64,000 bases of DNA from Acidobacteriota bacterium (GTDB lineage: Bacteria; Acidobacteriota; Terriglobia; Bryobacterales; Bryobacteraceae): contig CANIVU010000025.1 in NCBI GenBank assembly GCA_947470805.1, positions 1-64,000 of the forward strand, read 5' to 3'. This document shows, in pieces, positions 45,247-52,629 of the stretch. The notes under the pieces are model-generated. The model made no database searches. It was not told the DNA's origin and saw only the letters and a list, made by a program, of their open reading frames with translations. The position numbers were made by a program, and so were the translations under genes. The stretch's first letter is position 1; each line of letters begins with the position of its first letter.

Positions 45247-45892
45247 GGAAAAACTTCACCTGGCTGAAGTCTTTGAACAGCTTCTCCAGCGCGCGCGTCG
45301 AAAAGTACTGCGCCGGCTTCCGATACCCGCGGCCCACCATCTTGATCTGGTTCCGCGCCTGGATGCGATACGAATACGACGGAACTTCCACCTGCTTCTC
45401 GTCCGTGTGGAACACCGTCAGCAACTGCCCGCCCTTGTGCAACGTCGCATGCAACTGGCAGATCGCGGCCTCCAACATCGCCGGCGACAGATACTGCAAC
45501 GAATCCCAAACCAGAATCCCGTCCAGCGAATCGTCGTCGAAGTTCAAGACCTTCGATTGAAACGCCTCAATCCGCAGCTCGTTCTCCTGGTTGGCGTAGA
45601 AATCGCCATCCCCGAACGACTCATCGAGCGAACGCACAAAGTTGTCATACCGCAACTTGTGCCCCAAATCGTTGAAGAAAACAGTGTTCTCCTGGTTCGA
45701 CACCCCCAGGTCCAACACCATCAGTCCCACTTGCCCTTGGAACGCCTGAAAGAACTGGTCCAGCGCGCTACTCTGCCGGCTGAATTCACGCAAAGGCGCT
45801 CTCTCCGGTATAGGCGCCATGGCCGGCGCGGCAGCTGCATGGGGCTCGGGGGCCCCACCGCCAAACAGACGTTGCCATCCTTCTTTCATCAC
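45206..45892 (-). CDS. Class I SAM-dependent methyltransferase-like protein
   Basis: A 228-residue protein. After a Pro/Ala-rich N-terminus (about 1-40), VGLMVLDLGVSNQENTVFF corresponds to motif I. FANQENELRIEAFQS-like spacing leads to LNFDDDSLDGILVWDSLQYLSPAML (motif IV/post IV, the F-x-D-x-S-D pattern), then LHKGGQLLTVFH (motif VI). Motif I has lost the usual GxGxG glycines (DLGVSN), so it may be a degenerate or non-catalytic member. It lies 12 bp downstream of the bactofilin gene, so the two are probably one operon. Confidence 0.7.
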   Translation of the reverse strand: MMKEGWQRLFGGGAPEPHAAAAPAMAPIPERAPLREFSRQSSALDQFFQAFQGQVGLMVLDLGVSNQENTVFFNDLGHKLRYDNFVRSLDESFGDGDFYANQENELRIEAFQSKVLNFDDDSLDGILVWDSLQYLSPAMLEAAICQLHATLHKGGQLLTVFHTDEKQVEVPSYSYRIQARNQIKMVGRGYRKPAQYFSTRALEKLFKDFSQVKFFLTQDSLREVIVRK

Positions 45893-45904
45893 GAGCTTGC
45901 AATG

Positions 45905-46468
45905 CTATTTAGAATTAGATCCGCCCGCGGTCGCGCCCAGGCTCTGCTGCGTCGGCTTCTCGGCGGCAGGCTTCGCCACCTCGGCGGCTTTGGCCGGCTC
46001 CGGCTTCACGTCAACCCGGATCATCTCCAGGCTGCCGCGCAGGTCGGCGCCCTCTTCAATCGAAATCTTGGCGTACCGGATGTCGCCAACCAAGTTCGCG
46101 CCCTTCCGGATATCCACCCGGCCCGAGGCTTCGATGTTGCCTTTCAACTGCCCCAGGACAACCACGTCCCGCGCCTTCACGTTGGCGACAACACGCCCGT
46201 TCGGCCCGATCGTCACCCGGTTCTCCTGCGCCTCCACGCTGCCTTCCACGGCACCGTCGATCACCAGGTCTTCTTTACTCAGAATCTGGCCCTTGATCAG
46301 GACCGACTTTCCGATCGTGGCCGTGCCACGCGGCACGTCCGGTTCAAAACTCCGCGCGGGCATTGTTGACACAGGGATCCCCTCTCTCGCCGGTTCCGGA
46401 CTGCTGGGCGTATTCCCGAGCGGCCGCGTTGGCTCGTCTTCGTTCTTACGTCGATTCCACATTGACAT
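45905..46468 (-). CDS. Bactofilin (polymer-forming cytoskeletal protein)
   Basis: A 187-residue protein starting at ATG 46468, with GGAGG 7 bases upstream. The central domain (about 50-150) is the bactofilin beta-helix: TATIGKSVLIKGQILSKEDLVIDGAVEGSVEA, VTIGPNGRVVANVKARDVVVLGQLKGNIEA, VDIRKGANLVGDIRYAKISIEEGADLRG. The tails are Pro/Ala/Lys-rich, as usual. Bactofilins form nucleotide-free filaments that localise envelope or wall enzymes. The methyltransferase-like gene 12 bp downstream may be a functional partner. Confidence 0.95.
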   Translation of the reverse strand: MSMWNRRKNEDEPTRPLGNTPSSPEPAREGIPVSTMPARSFEPDVPRGTATIGKSVLIKGQILSKEDLVIDGAVEGSVEAQENRVTIGPNGRVVANVKARDVVVLGQLKGNIEASGRVDIRKGANLVGDIRYAKISIEEGADLRGSLEMIRVDVKPEPAKAAEVAKPAAEKPTQQSLGATAGGSNSK

Positions 46469-46606
46469 ACCTCTACCTCCAGCCGGGGCCCGGCAAAATT
46501 CAATCGTAAACCCCACACCAGTAAAAGGCAACGATTACTAACCGCTTCCAGTAACTTCGTTAGTCCTATACCTAAGTAAACACGGGCCTACACACGCGGA
46601 TTCCCC

Positions 46607-46635
46607 TTGCCAGTAGTTGTTGCAACAGGTATAGT
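46607..46635 (+). promoter_or_regulatory. marR promoter, apparently leaderless
   Basis: TTGCCA (46607-46612) and TATAGT (46630-46635) are spaced by 17 bp. The -10 ends 6 bases before the ATG at 46642, so transcription should start at or next to the start codon. No ribosome site is present. Confidence 0.65.
46614..46632. promoter_or_regulatory. MarR operator site 1
   Basis: TAGTTGTTGCAACAGGTAT, with the perfect core palindrome TGTTG-CAACA (46618-46627), fills the spacer of the marR promoter. The same 19-mer recurs with two changes at 47125-47143 before the pirin gene. Autorepression is inferred. Confidence 0.65.
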
Positions 46636-46641
46636 GCGGTC

Positions 46642-47127
46642 ATGCCCGGCCGCCTCCAATCGGAAATCCGCCAATCCCGCCCCTTCCCCCATCCCGCCGA
46701 AGAGGCGTTCCTCAACCTCCAACGTACCGCCGGCTGGCTCCTCCGCGGCGTCGAAGATACCCTCCACCCCTTCGGCCTCACCCACGCCCAGTACAACGTC
46801 CTCCGCATCCTCGCCGGCGCCGGCCCCTCCGGCCTGCCCTGCGGCGAAGTCGCCGCCCGCATGATCACTCGCGACCCGGATATGACGCGCCTTCTCGACC
46901 GCATGGAAAAACGTGGCCTCGTCCAGCGCGCCCGCGCCGCCACCGATCGCCGCGTGGTCCGCGCCCACCTCACCCCCGAAGCCGCCACCCTCCTGCGCTC
47001 CCTCGAAAAGCCGGTCCGCGATGCCATCCGCGGCCCCCTCGGGCCCCTCGGCGCTGCCAAACTCGAACAACTCACCGCCCTCCTCGAAGAGATCCGAATC
47101 CAAATGGAATCGGGCACATCTATATAG
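46642..47127 (+). CDS. MarR family transcriptional regulator
   Basis: A 161-residue winged-helix protein: LTHAQYNVLRILAGAGPSGLPCGEVAARMITRDPDMTRLLDRMEKRGLVQRARAATDRRVVRAHLTPEAATLL is the MarR helix-turn-helix and wing (DRR at the wing tip). A cysteine in GLPCGEV, next to the DNA-binding region, could sense oxidants or electrophiles as in OhrR-type members; this is speculative. Site 1 overlaps its own promoter and site 2 overlaps its stop codon just upstream of the pirin gene, so it probably represses both. Confidence 0.92.
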   Translation: MPGRLQSEIRQSRPFPHPAEEAFLNLQRTAGWLLRGVEDTLHPFGLTHAQYNVLRILAGAGPSGLPCGEVAARMITRDPDMTRLLDRMEKRGLVQRARAATDRRVVRAHLTPEAATLLRSLEKPVRDAIRGPLGPLGAAKLEQLTALLEEIRIQMESGTSI

Positions 47128-47143
47128 TTGTTGTAACAGATAT
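47125..47143. promoter_or_regulatory. MarR operator site 2, before the pirin gene
   Basis: TAGTTGTTGTAACAGATAT matches site 1 (46614-46632) at 17 of 19 positions. It begins at the marR stop codon and ends 15 bases before the pirin ATG. A TATATA (47121-47126) next to it could be a -10 element. A strong ribosome site (TAGGAGGT) follows at 47147. Confidence 0.65.
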
Positions 47144-47158
47144 CGTTAGGAGGTTTTT

Positions 47159-47852
47159 ATGATCACCGTCCGCCACGCCGCCGACCGGGGCAAAACCAAC
47201 ATCGGCTGGCTCGATAGCAAGCACTCGTTCTCCTTCGGCCGTTATTACAGCCCGGAAAACATGGGCTTCCGCAGCCTGCGCGTCATCAATGACGACCGCG
47301 TTCGCCCCGCCGCCGGCTTCGGCCGCCACCCCCACCGGGATATGGAAATCATCTCCTGGGTACTCTCCGGCGAACTCGCCCACGAAGATTCCACCGGCTC
47401 CCGCGCCGTCCTCAAACCGGGCCACGTCCAGCGCATGAGCGCCGGCACCGGCATCGTCCACAGTGAGTTCAACGGCTCCCAAACCGAACCCGTCCACTTC
47501 CTGCAAATCTGGATCGAGCCCAACAAGGACGGCATCCCGCCGCGCTTTGAGGATCTCGCCATCGCCCCCGAAGAGGTCCAGGGCAAACTGCGCCTCATCG
47601 CCTCGCCCGACGGCCGCAATGGCAGCTCGGTCATCCAGCAGGATGCGCTTATCTACATCACCGCCCTCGACGAGGGCCAACAACTGTCCCGTCGCCCCCG
47701 GCCGCTACGCTTGGGTGCAGGTGGCAACGGGATCGGTGAACCTGAACGGCACAAAACTCGAAACCGGCGACGGCGCTGCGATCAGCGAAGAGACCCTGTT
47801 AACCCTCCACGGCACAGAGAAGAGCGATATCCTACTCTTCGACCTCGCATGA
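47159..47852 (+). pseudogene. Pirin family protein with a frameshift in the C-terminal half
   Basis: The N-terminal cupin is intact and perfectly pirin-like: GRHPHRDME gives His57 and His59, and VHSEFN gives His101 and Glu103, the four metal ligands at their canonical numbers. Near residue 177 (47684-47700) the frame must shift by one base. The C-terminal cupin (APGRYAWVQ, NGTKLETGDGAAISEE, ILLFDLA) continues in another frame to TGA 47850-47852. The second half is well conserved, so the lesion is recent, a sequencing error (a run of five C lies at 47695-47699), or programmed. Pirins are quercetinase-type or redox-sensing proteins. It would be controlled by the adjacent MarR. Confidence 0.85.
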
Positions 47853-48883
47853 TCCTCGCACTCGCCCTTCTTCCCCTGTTGAACCTGACGCCCGCCGATG
47901 GCACCGCCCCCTGGCGCCAACCGCAACTGGCCATGCACGGCGCCACCGCCGTCCTCGCCTACGGTGCCGGCAACGACGTGTTCGCGGCCGTGTCGAAGGA
48001 CGGCGGTAAGTCCTTCGGCGCGCCCGTCCTCGTCGGCAACGCCGGCGTCATCTCCCTCGGACGCCACCGCGGCCCACGCGTCGCCATCAGCGGTGGCGCC
48101 ATCGTCATCGCCGCCATTTCCGGCGAAAAGGGCAAGGGACAGGACGGCGAGCTCTTTGCCTGGCGCTCCACCGATGGCGGCAAATCCTGGTCGAAACAAA
48201 AGCAGATCTCCGACGTCCCCGGCGCCGCCCGCGAAGGCCTCCACGCCCTCGCCGCCGGTCCCAACGGCACCTTCTTCGCCACCTGGCTCGACCTCCGTCA
48301 AAAAGGCACCCGCCTGATGGCCACCATCTCCAAGGACGGCGGCCAAACCTGGTCCCCCAACTTCTCCGTCTACGAATCGCCCGACGGCCATATCTGCGAA
48401 TGCTGCCACCCCTCGGCCGTCATCGCCGCCGATGGCACCATCCAAGTCATGTTCCGCAACTGGCTCGGCGGCTCCCGCGACATGTGGCTGGCCACCTCGC
48501 GCGACCACGGCAAAACCTTCACCGCCACAAAAGTCGGCGAAGGAACCTGGGTCCTCAACGCCTGCCCCATGGACGGCGGCGGCTTGGCCGCCAAGGCCAA
48601 CGGCGAAGTCGTCACCTCCTGGCGCCGCGACAAGCAGATCTTCTGGACCGATGGTGCGAAGTTCCAAGCCCCCGATTGGACCGGCAAGGACTCCGCCCTC
48701 GCCCTCGATGCGCAAGGCAAGCCGGTCATCGTCTGGACCGAGGGCATGCGCGTCATGGCCTTCGACGGCGCCGTCCGCGAACTCGCCCCCCACGGCGGCT
48801 ACGCTGCCGTCGCCGCCTCCAAGTCAGGTGTCCTCGCCGCTTGGGAATCCGGCAACGGCATCTCCGTTCAACGGCTCCGCTAA
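47849..48883 (+). CDS. Secreted BNR/Asp-box (sialidase-like) propeller protein
   Basis: A 344-residue protein with a short signal peptide (MILALALLPLLNLTPADG). The Asp-box repeats are SKDGGKSF, STDGGKSW, SKDGGQTW and SRDHGKTF, one per propeller blade. A cysteine cluster CECCHPS lies in mid-protein and NACPMDGGG follows. The FRIP motif and sialidase arginine triad are not obvious, so glycosidase activity is doubtful. Its ATG overlaps the pirin stop (ATGA, 47849-47852), so it is coupled to pirin translation. Because of the upstream frameshift, pirin and this gene share one uninterrupted frame, but the signal peptide supports the internal start. Confidence 0.8.
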   Translation: MILALALLPLLNLTPADGTAPWRQPQLAMHGATAVLAYGAGNDVFAAVSKDGGKSFGAPVLVGNAGVISLGRHRGPRVAISGGAIVIAAISGEKGKGQDGELFAWRSTDGGKSWSKQKQISDVPGAAREGLHALAAGPNGTFFATWLDLRQKGTRLMATISKDGGQTWSPNFSVYESPDGHICECCHPSAVIAADGTIQVMFRNWLGGSRDMWLATSRDHGKTFTATKVGEGTWVLNACPMDGGGLAAKANGEVVTSWRRDKQIFWTDGAKFQAPDWTGKDSALALDAQGKPVIVWTEGMRVMAFDGAVRELAPHGGYAAVAASKSGVLAAWESGNGISVQRLR

Positions 48884-48886
48884 CGC

Positions 48887-50098
48887 CTACTCCGCCAAGG
48901 CTCCAACCGCCATCCCAGGCTTCAATACGATATCGGTCGCCAGCACCACCCGATCCCCCGCGGCCACGCCCTCGGTCACCTGCGCATGTGTGATGTTGGT
49001 CACCCCAATTTTCACCGCGCGCCACTGCACCGTATTCCCAGCCACGACGTAAACACCCTGCACGCCGTTCTCCCGCCGCAACGCCTCTTTCGGAATCGTC
49101 ACCGCCTGCGCCGCCTCGCGCGACCGAATCGCCGCGTTGATATTGGCACCTGGCGGCAGCGTCTTGTCGTCATTCGGGATTCGCACCGACACCTCGCCCA
49201 CCTGCCGCGTGCCCATCGTCACAATCTGCAACGGCATCTTCTCCACGCGCCCTTCCCACTGTTTCCCCGGCATCGCGTCCCACGTGATCACCGCCGGCAT
49301 CCCCGGCGCCACACGGCCCAACTCGGGCTCGTCGATAAACACCTTCACCACCAGCTCATCCACCCGTCCAATGTTCGCAACCAGATCCCCCGGGTTCAAA
49401 AACGCCCCCGCCCGCGGATCCACCTGATAGACAACCCCAGCCATCGGGGCCCGCAACACACCCTGCTTCTGCTTATCCCGCGCCGCCGCCACCGCCGTCC
49501 GCGCCTCCCGCAACCGCGCTTCCAGCACGCTCCGATCAGCCGCCGTAAACAACACCGCCCGCCGCGACTGCAGCGCATTCCGCTGCTGCTGCAACTGCGC
49601 CAGCCGGTCCTCCAGCACCTGCGCCTCCTGCTTGGTCGCCGCGTTCTTGGCAATCAACCGTCGCACCGTCGCCAGCTCTTTGTCTGTCTGTTGCCGCTCC
49701 AACGCCAACTTCGCCAACTGCCCGTCGATATCGGCCAGATCCGACGCCCGCCCGCCGCTCTGCTGCACATTCAACTCTGCCTGCACCTGCGCCACGCGCG
49801 CCTCGGCCGCCTCCACCGCGTTTTGATACTCGGCGTTATCGATCTCCGCCACCACCGCCCCAACCCCAACCGTCTGCCCCTTCTCCACGCGCAGTTTCGC
49901 CAGCGTCCCGGCCCGCTCCGCCCGGACAGCCGCATACGCCGCCGGTTCCACCTTCCCATTCGTCACCAGCGTGTCCACCAGCGGACCGGTCTTGGCCACC
50001 GTAAAACGCACCTCCGGGGGCGCATTCTTGATCTGCACCGCCCACCACAATCCGCCGCCAATCACCGCGACGGGCACCAACCAAAAAGCACGCTTCAT
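48887..50098 (-). CDS. Efflux periplasmic adaptor subunit (HlyD/RND membrane-fusion protein)
   Basis: A 403-residue protein with one N-terminal membrane anchor (AFWLVPVAVIGGGLWWAV). GTLAKLRVEKGQTVGVGAVVAEIDN is the first lipoyl half. A long coiled-coil hairpin follows (about 110-215, rich in Ala/Gln/Arg), then LRAPMAGVVYQVDPRAGAFLNPGDLV (second lipoyl half) and the beta-barrel/membrane-proximal domains to the end. It is a MacA/HlyD-type adaptor. No inner-membrane pump or outer-membrane factor is adjacent; a conserved hypothetical gene lies 4 bp upstream. The partner must be encoded elsewhere. Confidence 0.92.
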   Translation of the reverse strand: MKRAFWLVPVAVIGGGLWWAVQIKNAPPEVRFTVAKTGPLVDTLVTNGKVEPAAYAAVRAERAGTLAKLRVEKGQTVGVGAVVAEIDNAEYQNAVEAAEARVAQVQAELNVQQSGGRASDLADIDGQLAKLALERQQTDKELATVRRLIAKNAATKQEAQVLEDRLAQLQQQRNALQSRRAVLFTAADRSVLEARLREARTAVAAARDKQKQGVLRAPMAGVVYQVDPRAGAFLNPGDLVANIGRVDELVVKVFIDEPELGRVAPGMPAVITWDAMPGKQWEGRVEKMPLQIVTMGTRQVGEVSVRIPNDDKTLPPGANINAAIRSREAAQAVTIPKEALRRENGVQGVYVVAGNTVQWRAVKIGVTNITHAQVTEGVAAGDRVVLATDIVLKPGMAVGALAE

Positions 50099-50102
50099 AA
50101 AA

Positions 50103-50636
50103 TCAAAAACTCTTTCCGGCGCAGTAATCGAACAGAATCTGCCACTCCGCCAGTTGCACCTGTTCCAATATCAGATGCCGCCCGGCGCCCGCCCGGTCGC
50201 AGGCATCAATGAACGCCCGCGCATCCCAACGTGCCCCGGTCGCGTAGCCCAGCGCCTTCGCCGCCGCATTCACGGCGGGAAAAACCGCATGCTGTCCAAC
50301 ACGGCCAAACCAGTACCCGGCGTTCCAGGCATCCGGCTCCATGCGATGCAGAATCCCATGGCAATAGCTACCCTCAGCCGTCTTCAGATCCTGCGCAATC
50401 GAATGCGATTCGTCAAAAAAACCAAAGTACATCCACAGCCCCGCGTGCGCCGCCTCCGGCCTGGCCGCCTCCGGGAATAGTTCCCGCGTAGGCCGACGCA
50501 ACAGCCGCGCCAACTCCGCGTCCGTACTCCGCGGCGACACCAACGGCATCAGCCGCCGGCCGTCCTCGGCAAGCGCAAGCATCTTCGCGGCTTCAGGGCC
50601 GTACAGTCCGGGGTTCCACTCCATGCCAAATTTCAT
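50103..50636 (-). CDS. Conserved hypothetical protein
   Basis: A 177-residue protein from ATG 50636, ending 4 bp before the efflux adaptor start. It has no signal peptide. Recognisable blocks are GLWMYFGFFDESHSIAQDLKTAEGSYCHGILHRMEPDAWNAGYWFGRVGQH, a pattern that I associate with uncharacterised proteins of Acidobacteria and relatives, and LILEQVQLAEWQILFDYC at the C-terminus. The dense aromatic/His content suggests an enzyme, but no catalytic motif can be named. It may be co-transcribed with the adaptor. Confidence 0.7.
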   Translation of the reverse strand: MKFGMEWNPGLYGPEAAKMLALAEDGRRLMPLVSPRSTDAELARLLRRPTRELFPEAARPEAAHAGLWMYFGFFDESHSIAQDLKTAEGSYCHGILHRMEPDAWNAGYWFGRVGQHAVFPAVNAAAKALGYATGARWDARAFIDACDRAGAGRHLILEQVQLAEWQILFDYCAGKSF

Positions 50637-50678
50637 TGTGCCAGATGCGGCGGGACCACCACCGGTAACATAGGAAAC

Positions 50679-51413
50679 ATGAACGCGGCCGAACAGCGAA
50701 CCCGATGCCGCGCGCTCGTGCTCAGCGGCGGCGGATTTTTCGGCGCCTTCCAGGCCGGTGCCCACGGCGCCATGGGCGACTTCGACCTGATCGTCGGTGC
50801 CTCCGCCGGCGCCCTCAACGGCTACGCCATCGCCAGCGGCATGCCCCCTGAAGAACTGCAATCCCTCTGGCTCCACGCCGCCACCTCCGCCCGTCCCGGC
50901 CTCCACCTCCCCCGCTACTGGGGAGACGGCCTGATCGACACAAAAGCCCTCGAAGCCATGGTCCACACGCTCGTCCGCGACTGGCGCCCGCGTGTCCCCT
51001 TCGGCGTCGTCGTCAGCCAAGGCTGGCACGCCCGCCAGGTGCTGATCGAAAACAGCGCCATCACCGTCCAAGTCCTCCTCGCCTCCTGCGCCGTCCCCTT
51101 CCTCCTCCCGGCAAAGTACATCGACGGCCGCCTCTCCTTCGATGGCGGCCTCCGCGACGCCTGCCCCCTCTGGCCCGCCCGCGCCATGGGCGCCACCGAA
51201 ATCGTAGCCGTCAACGTCTGGACCCACCTCCCCGTCTGGTGGCCCGGCCAGCACCGCCGCGCCGCGCGCGGCCTCGAAAACACCGTTACTATGGTCGAGC
51301 CATCCGCCGCTCTCGGCCCACTCCGCGCCAGCGCCCTCGCCTCTCCCGAAACCATTCAGTCCTGGATCACGCTCGGACGCCAGACGGCCGAGGCCATTTT
51401 TGCGCGACAATAA
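50679..51413 (+). CDS. Patatin-like phospholipase
   Basis: A 244-residue protein with the full patatin signature: the oxyanion loop GGGFFG (17-22), the nucleophile elbow GASAG (40-44, Ser42) and the DGG motif with catalytic Asp155. There is no signal peptide, and the length equals the minimal bacterial patatin domain. It hydrolyses acyl esters of phospholipids or neutral lipids. It is divergent from the conserved hypothetical gene (42 bp) and leads a small run with a 119-residue protein and a 2H phosphoesterase. Confidence 0.92.
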   Translation: MNAAEQRTRCRALVLSGGGFFGAFQAGAHGAMGDFDLIVGASAGALNGYAIASGMPPEELQSLWLHAATSARPGLHLPRYWGDGLIDTKALEAMVHTLVRDWRPRVPFGVVVSQGWHARQVLIENSAITVQVLLASCAVPFLLPAKYIDGRLSFDGGLRDACPLWPARAMGATEIVAVNVWTHLPVWWPGQHRRAARGLENTVTMVEPSAALGPLRASALASPETIQSWITLGRQTAEAIFARQ

Positions 51414-51424
51414 AAGAAAACTGT

Positions 51425-51784
51425 ATGCCAACCTACCGGATCTTTCGGATGAAGGAGCAGTCGCGGCTCTCATTTCGCGCTGCCCCGCATACGAGCGGTG
51501 AAACTGCCGTCAAGTTGAAAGACTATGTCGAGTCGGGCTCCGTCGAAGCCGACAGCACCTACGAAGCCTGGGAATCGCTTCGCTCCACCAGCGAGCCGCT
51601 CGAAGTCGGCGATATTCTCGAAAGCGAGCTGGGCGGAATCAAGATTTGCAAGTACATCGGCTTCGAAGACGCCAAGTGGATTGTCCCCGAATTGAAGCCG
51701 GTCCTCGAAGGCCTCGCCGCCATCCCAGCCGAACCAGTTGCCGCCGGAGCCCCCACGCCCGACGCCACTGCGGGTAAACTATAA
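51425..51784 (+). CDS. Hypothetical protein
   Basis: A 119-residue cytoplasmic protein, MPTYRIFRMKEQSRLSFRAAPHTSGETAVKLKDY at the start, with a Pro/Ala-rich C-terminal tail. The middle (STYEAWESLRSTSEPLEVGDILESELGGIKICKYIGFEDAKWIVPE) reads as a small alpha/beta fold. I do not recognise the family. It lies 11 bp after the patatin gene and 2 bp before the 2H phosphoesterase gene, so it is very likely in the same operon. Confidence 0.75.
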   Translation: MPTYRIFRMKEQSRLSFRAAPHTSGETAVKLKDYVESGSVEADSTYEAWESLRSTSEPLEVGDILESELGGIKICKYIGFEDAKWIVPELKPVLEGLAAIPAEPVAAGAPTPDATAGKL

Positions 51785-51786
51785 GT

Positions 51787-52377
51787 ATGGAAAGCGGCTT
51801 CCGGCCGTCCATGCCAGGCCCCGAAGGGGATAGTGCCGGCCGGATTAACCAATACGCACTGGTCGCGTATATCGATGGCAAGCTCGGAGACTTCCTTTTC
51901 CGCCTGCGTCAGGAGATCGTGCCCGGCTGCAATCTCCGTTCCCACGTCTCCATCCTCCCGCCGCGTCCGCTCACCGGCGCCGAGGCCGACGCCACCGCCT
52001 TCCTCCAGGCCAGCACCCGTGCCCAGGCGGCCTTCGCCGTCACCCTCAGCGAGATCGAAATCTTCCCGGTCACCAACGTCATCTACATCGGCATCGGCGG
52101 TGGGCTCCCCGAATTGCACGCCATGCACGGCAAGTTCAACGCACAAGCCTTGCACTACACGGAACCCTTCCCCTTCCACCCGCACATCACGCTGGCGCAG
52201 GAGATTGCCCCCGACGCCCACCGCGACGTACATCAGTTGTGCCTCGGCCGCTGGAAGGAATACGACGGTCCCCGCCACTTCCCGGTGGAGACGCTCACCT
52301 TCGTCCAGAACACCTCGAAATGTGGCTGGCTCGACCTCGCCGAAACCCATCTCGAAATGGCCGGCTCCCGGCTTTAG
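51787..52377 (+). CDS. 2H phosphoesterase / 2'-5' RNA ligase family protein
   Basis: A 196-residue protein. The two HxT/S motifs of the 2H superfamily are His53-V-Ser55 (RSHVSILP) and His133-I-Thr135 (HPHITLAQ), about 80 residues apart as expected for LigT-like folds. Members hydrolyse 2',3'-cyclic phosphates or related bonds in RNA or nucleotides. It follows the 119-residue gene by 2 bp. Its stop overlaps the stop of the convergent small gene by 4 bp (52374-52377). Confidence 0.88.
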   Translation: MESGFRPSMPGPEGDSAGRINQYALVAYIDGKLGDFLFRLRQEIVPGCNLRSHVSILPPRPLTGAEADATAFLQASTRAQAAFAVTLSEIEIFPVTNVIYIGIGGGLPELHAMHGKFNAQALHYTEPFPFHPHITLAQEIAPDAHRDVHQLCLGRWKEYDGPRHFPVETLTFVQNTSKCGWLDLAETHLEMAGSRL

Positions 52378-52562
52378 TACTTCGCCACGGCGTCGATCTT
52401 GTCCATCCGGACCAGAATCTTGCTGAACTCGCGGCTCTTACCTTCCACGAATTCCAGCCCCACCGCCGTCACCAGCATCGGGATCGCCTGGCCGGCGACA
52501 TAGAGCTGCACGCTCTTGTTTTCCTTCTGGCTCGCCAACAGCAACTCACGAAAATCGTCCAT
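52374..52562 (-). CDS. Small hypothetical protein
   Basis: A 62-residue protein from ATG 52562, with AAGGAG 8 bases upstream (a nearer in-frame ATG at 52568 is too close to the ribosome site). The sequence MDDFRELLLASQKENKSVQLYVAGQAIP...GLEFVEGKSREFSKILVRMDKIDAVAKY has strand-like character with alternating hydrophobic residues, as in small SM-like barrels, but no family can be named. Its 3' end overlaps the convergent 2H phosphoesterase gene by 4 bp. Confidence 0.7.
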   Translation of the reverse strand: MDDFRELLLASQKENKSVQLYVAGQAIPMLVTAVGLEFVEGKSREFSKILVRMDKIDAVAKY

Positions 52563-52629
52563 GTTCATTTCTCCTTGTACTAATCAAGGCGCAAACGAAC
52601 CAGGAATCATCGCATGCCCGTTAAAATTT

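Noticed and set aside
47159-48883. 574-residue pirin-BNR fusion protein
   Set aside because: The middle about 55 residues are basic out-of-frame sequence. The true pirin C-terminus is in another frame and the BNR protein has its own signal peptide and ATGA start, so the fusion is a frameshift artefact.
47849-48883. A second true sialidase
   Set aside because: Asp-box repeats are present but the FRIP-type motif and arginine triad could not be found, so only a BNR propeller is claimed.
50637-51473. N-terminal extension (about 279 codons) of the minus-strand gene ending at 50103
   Set aside because: The extension is antisense to the patatin gene, which has a full catalytic signature. The ATG at 50636 starts the conserved part.
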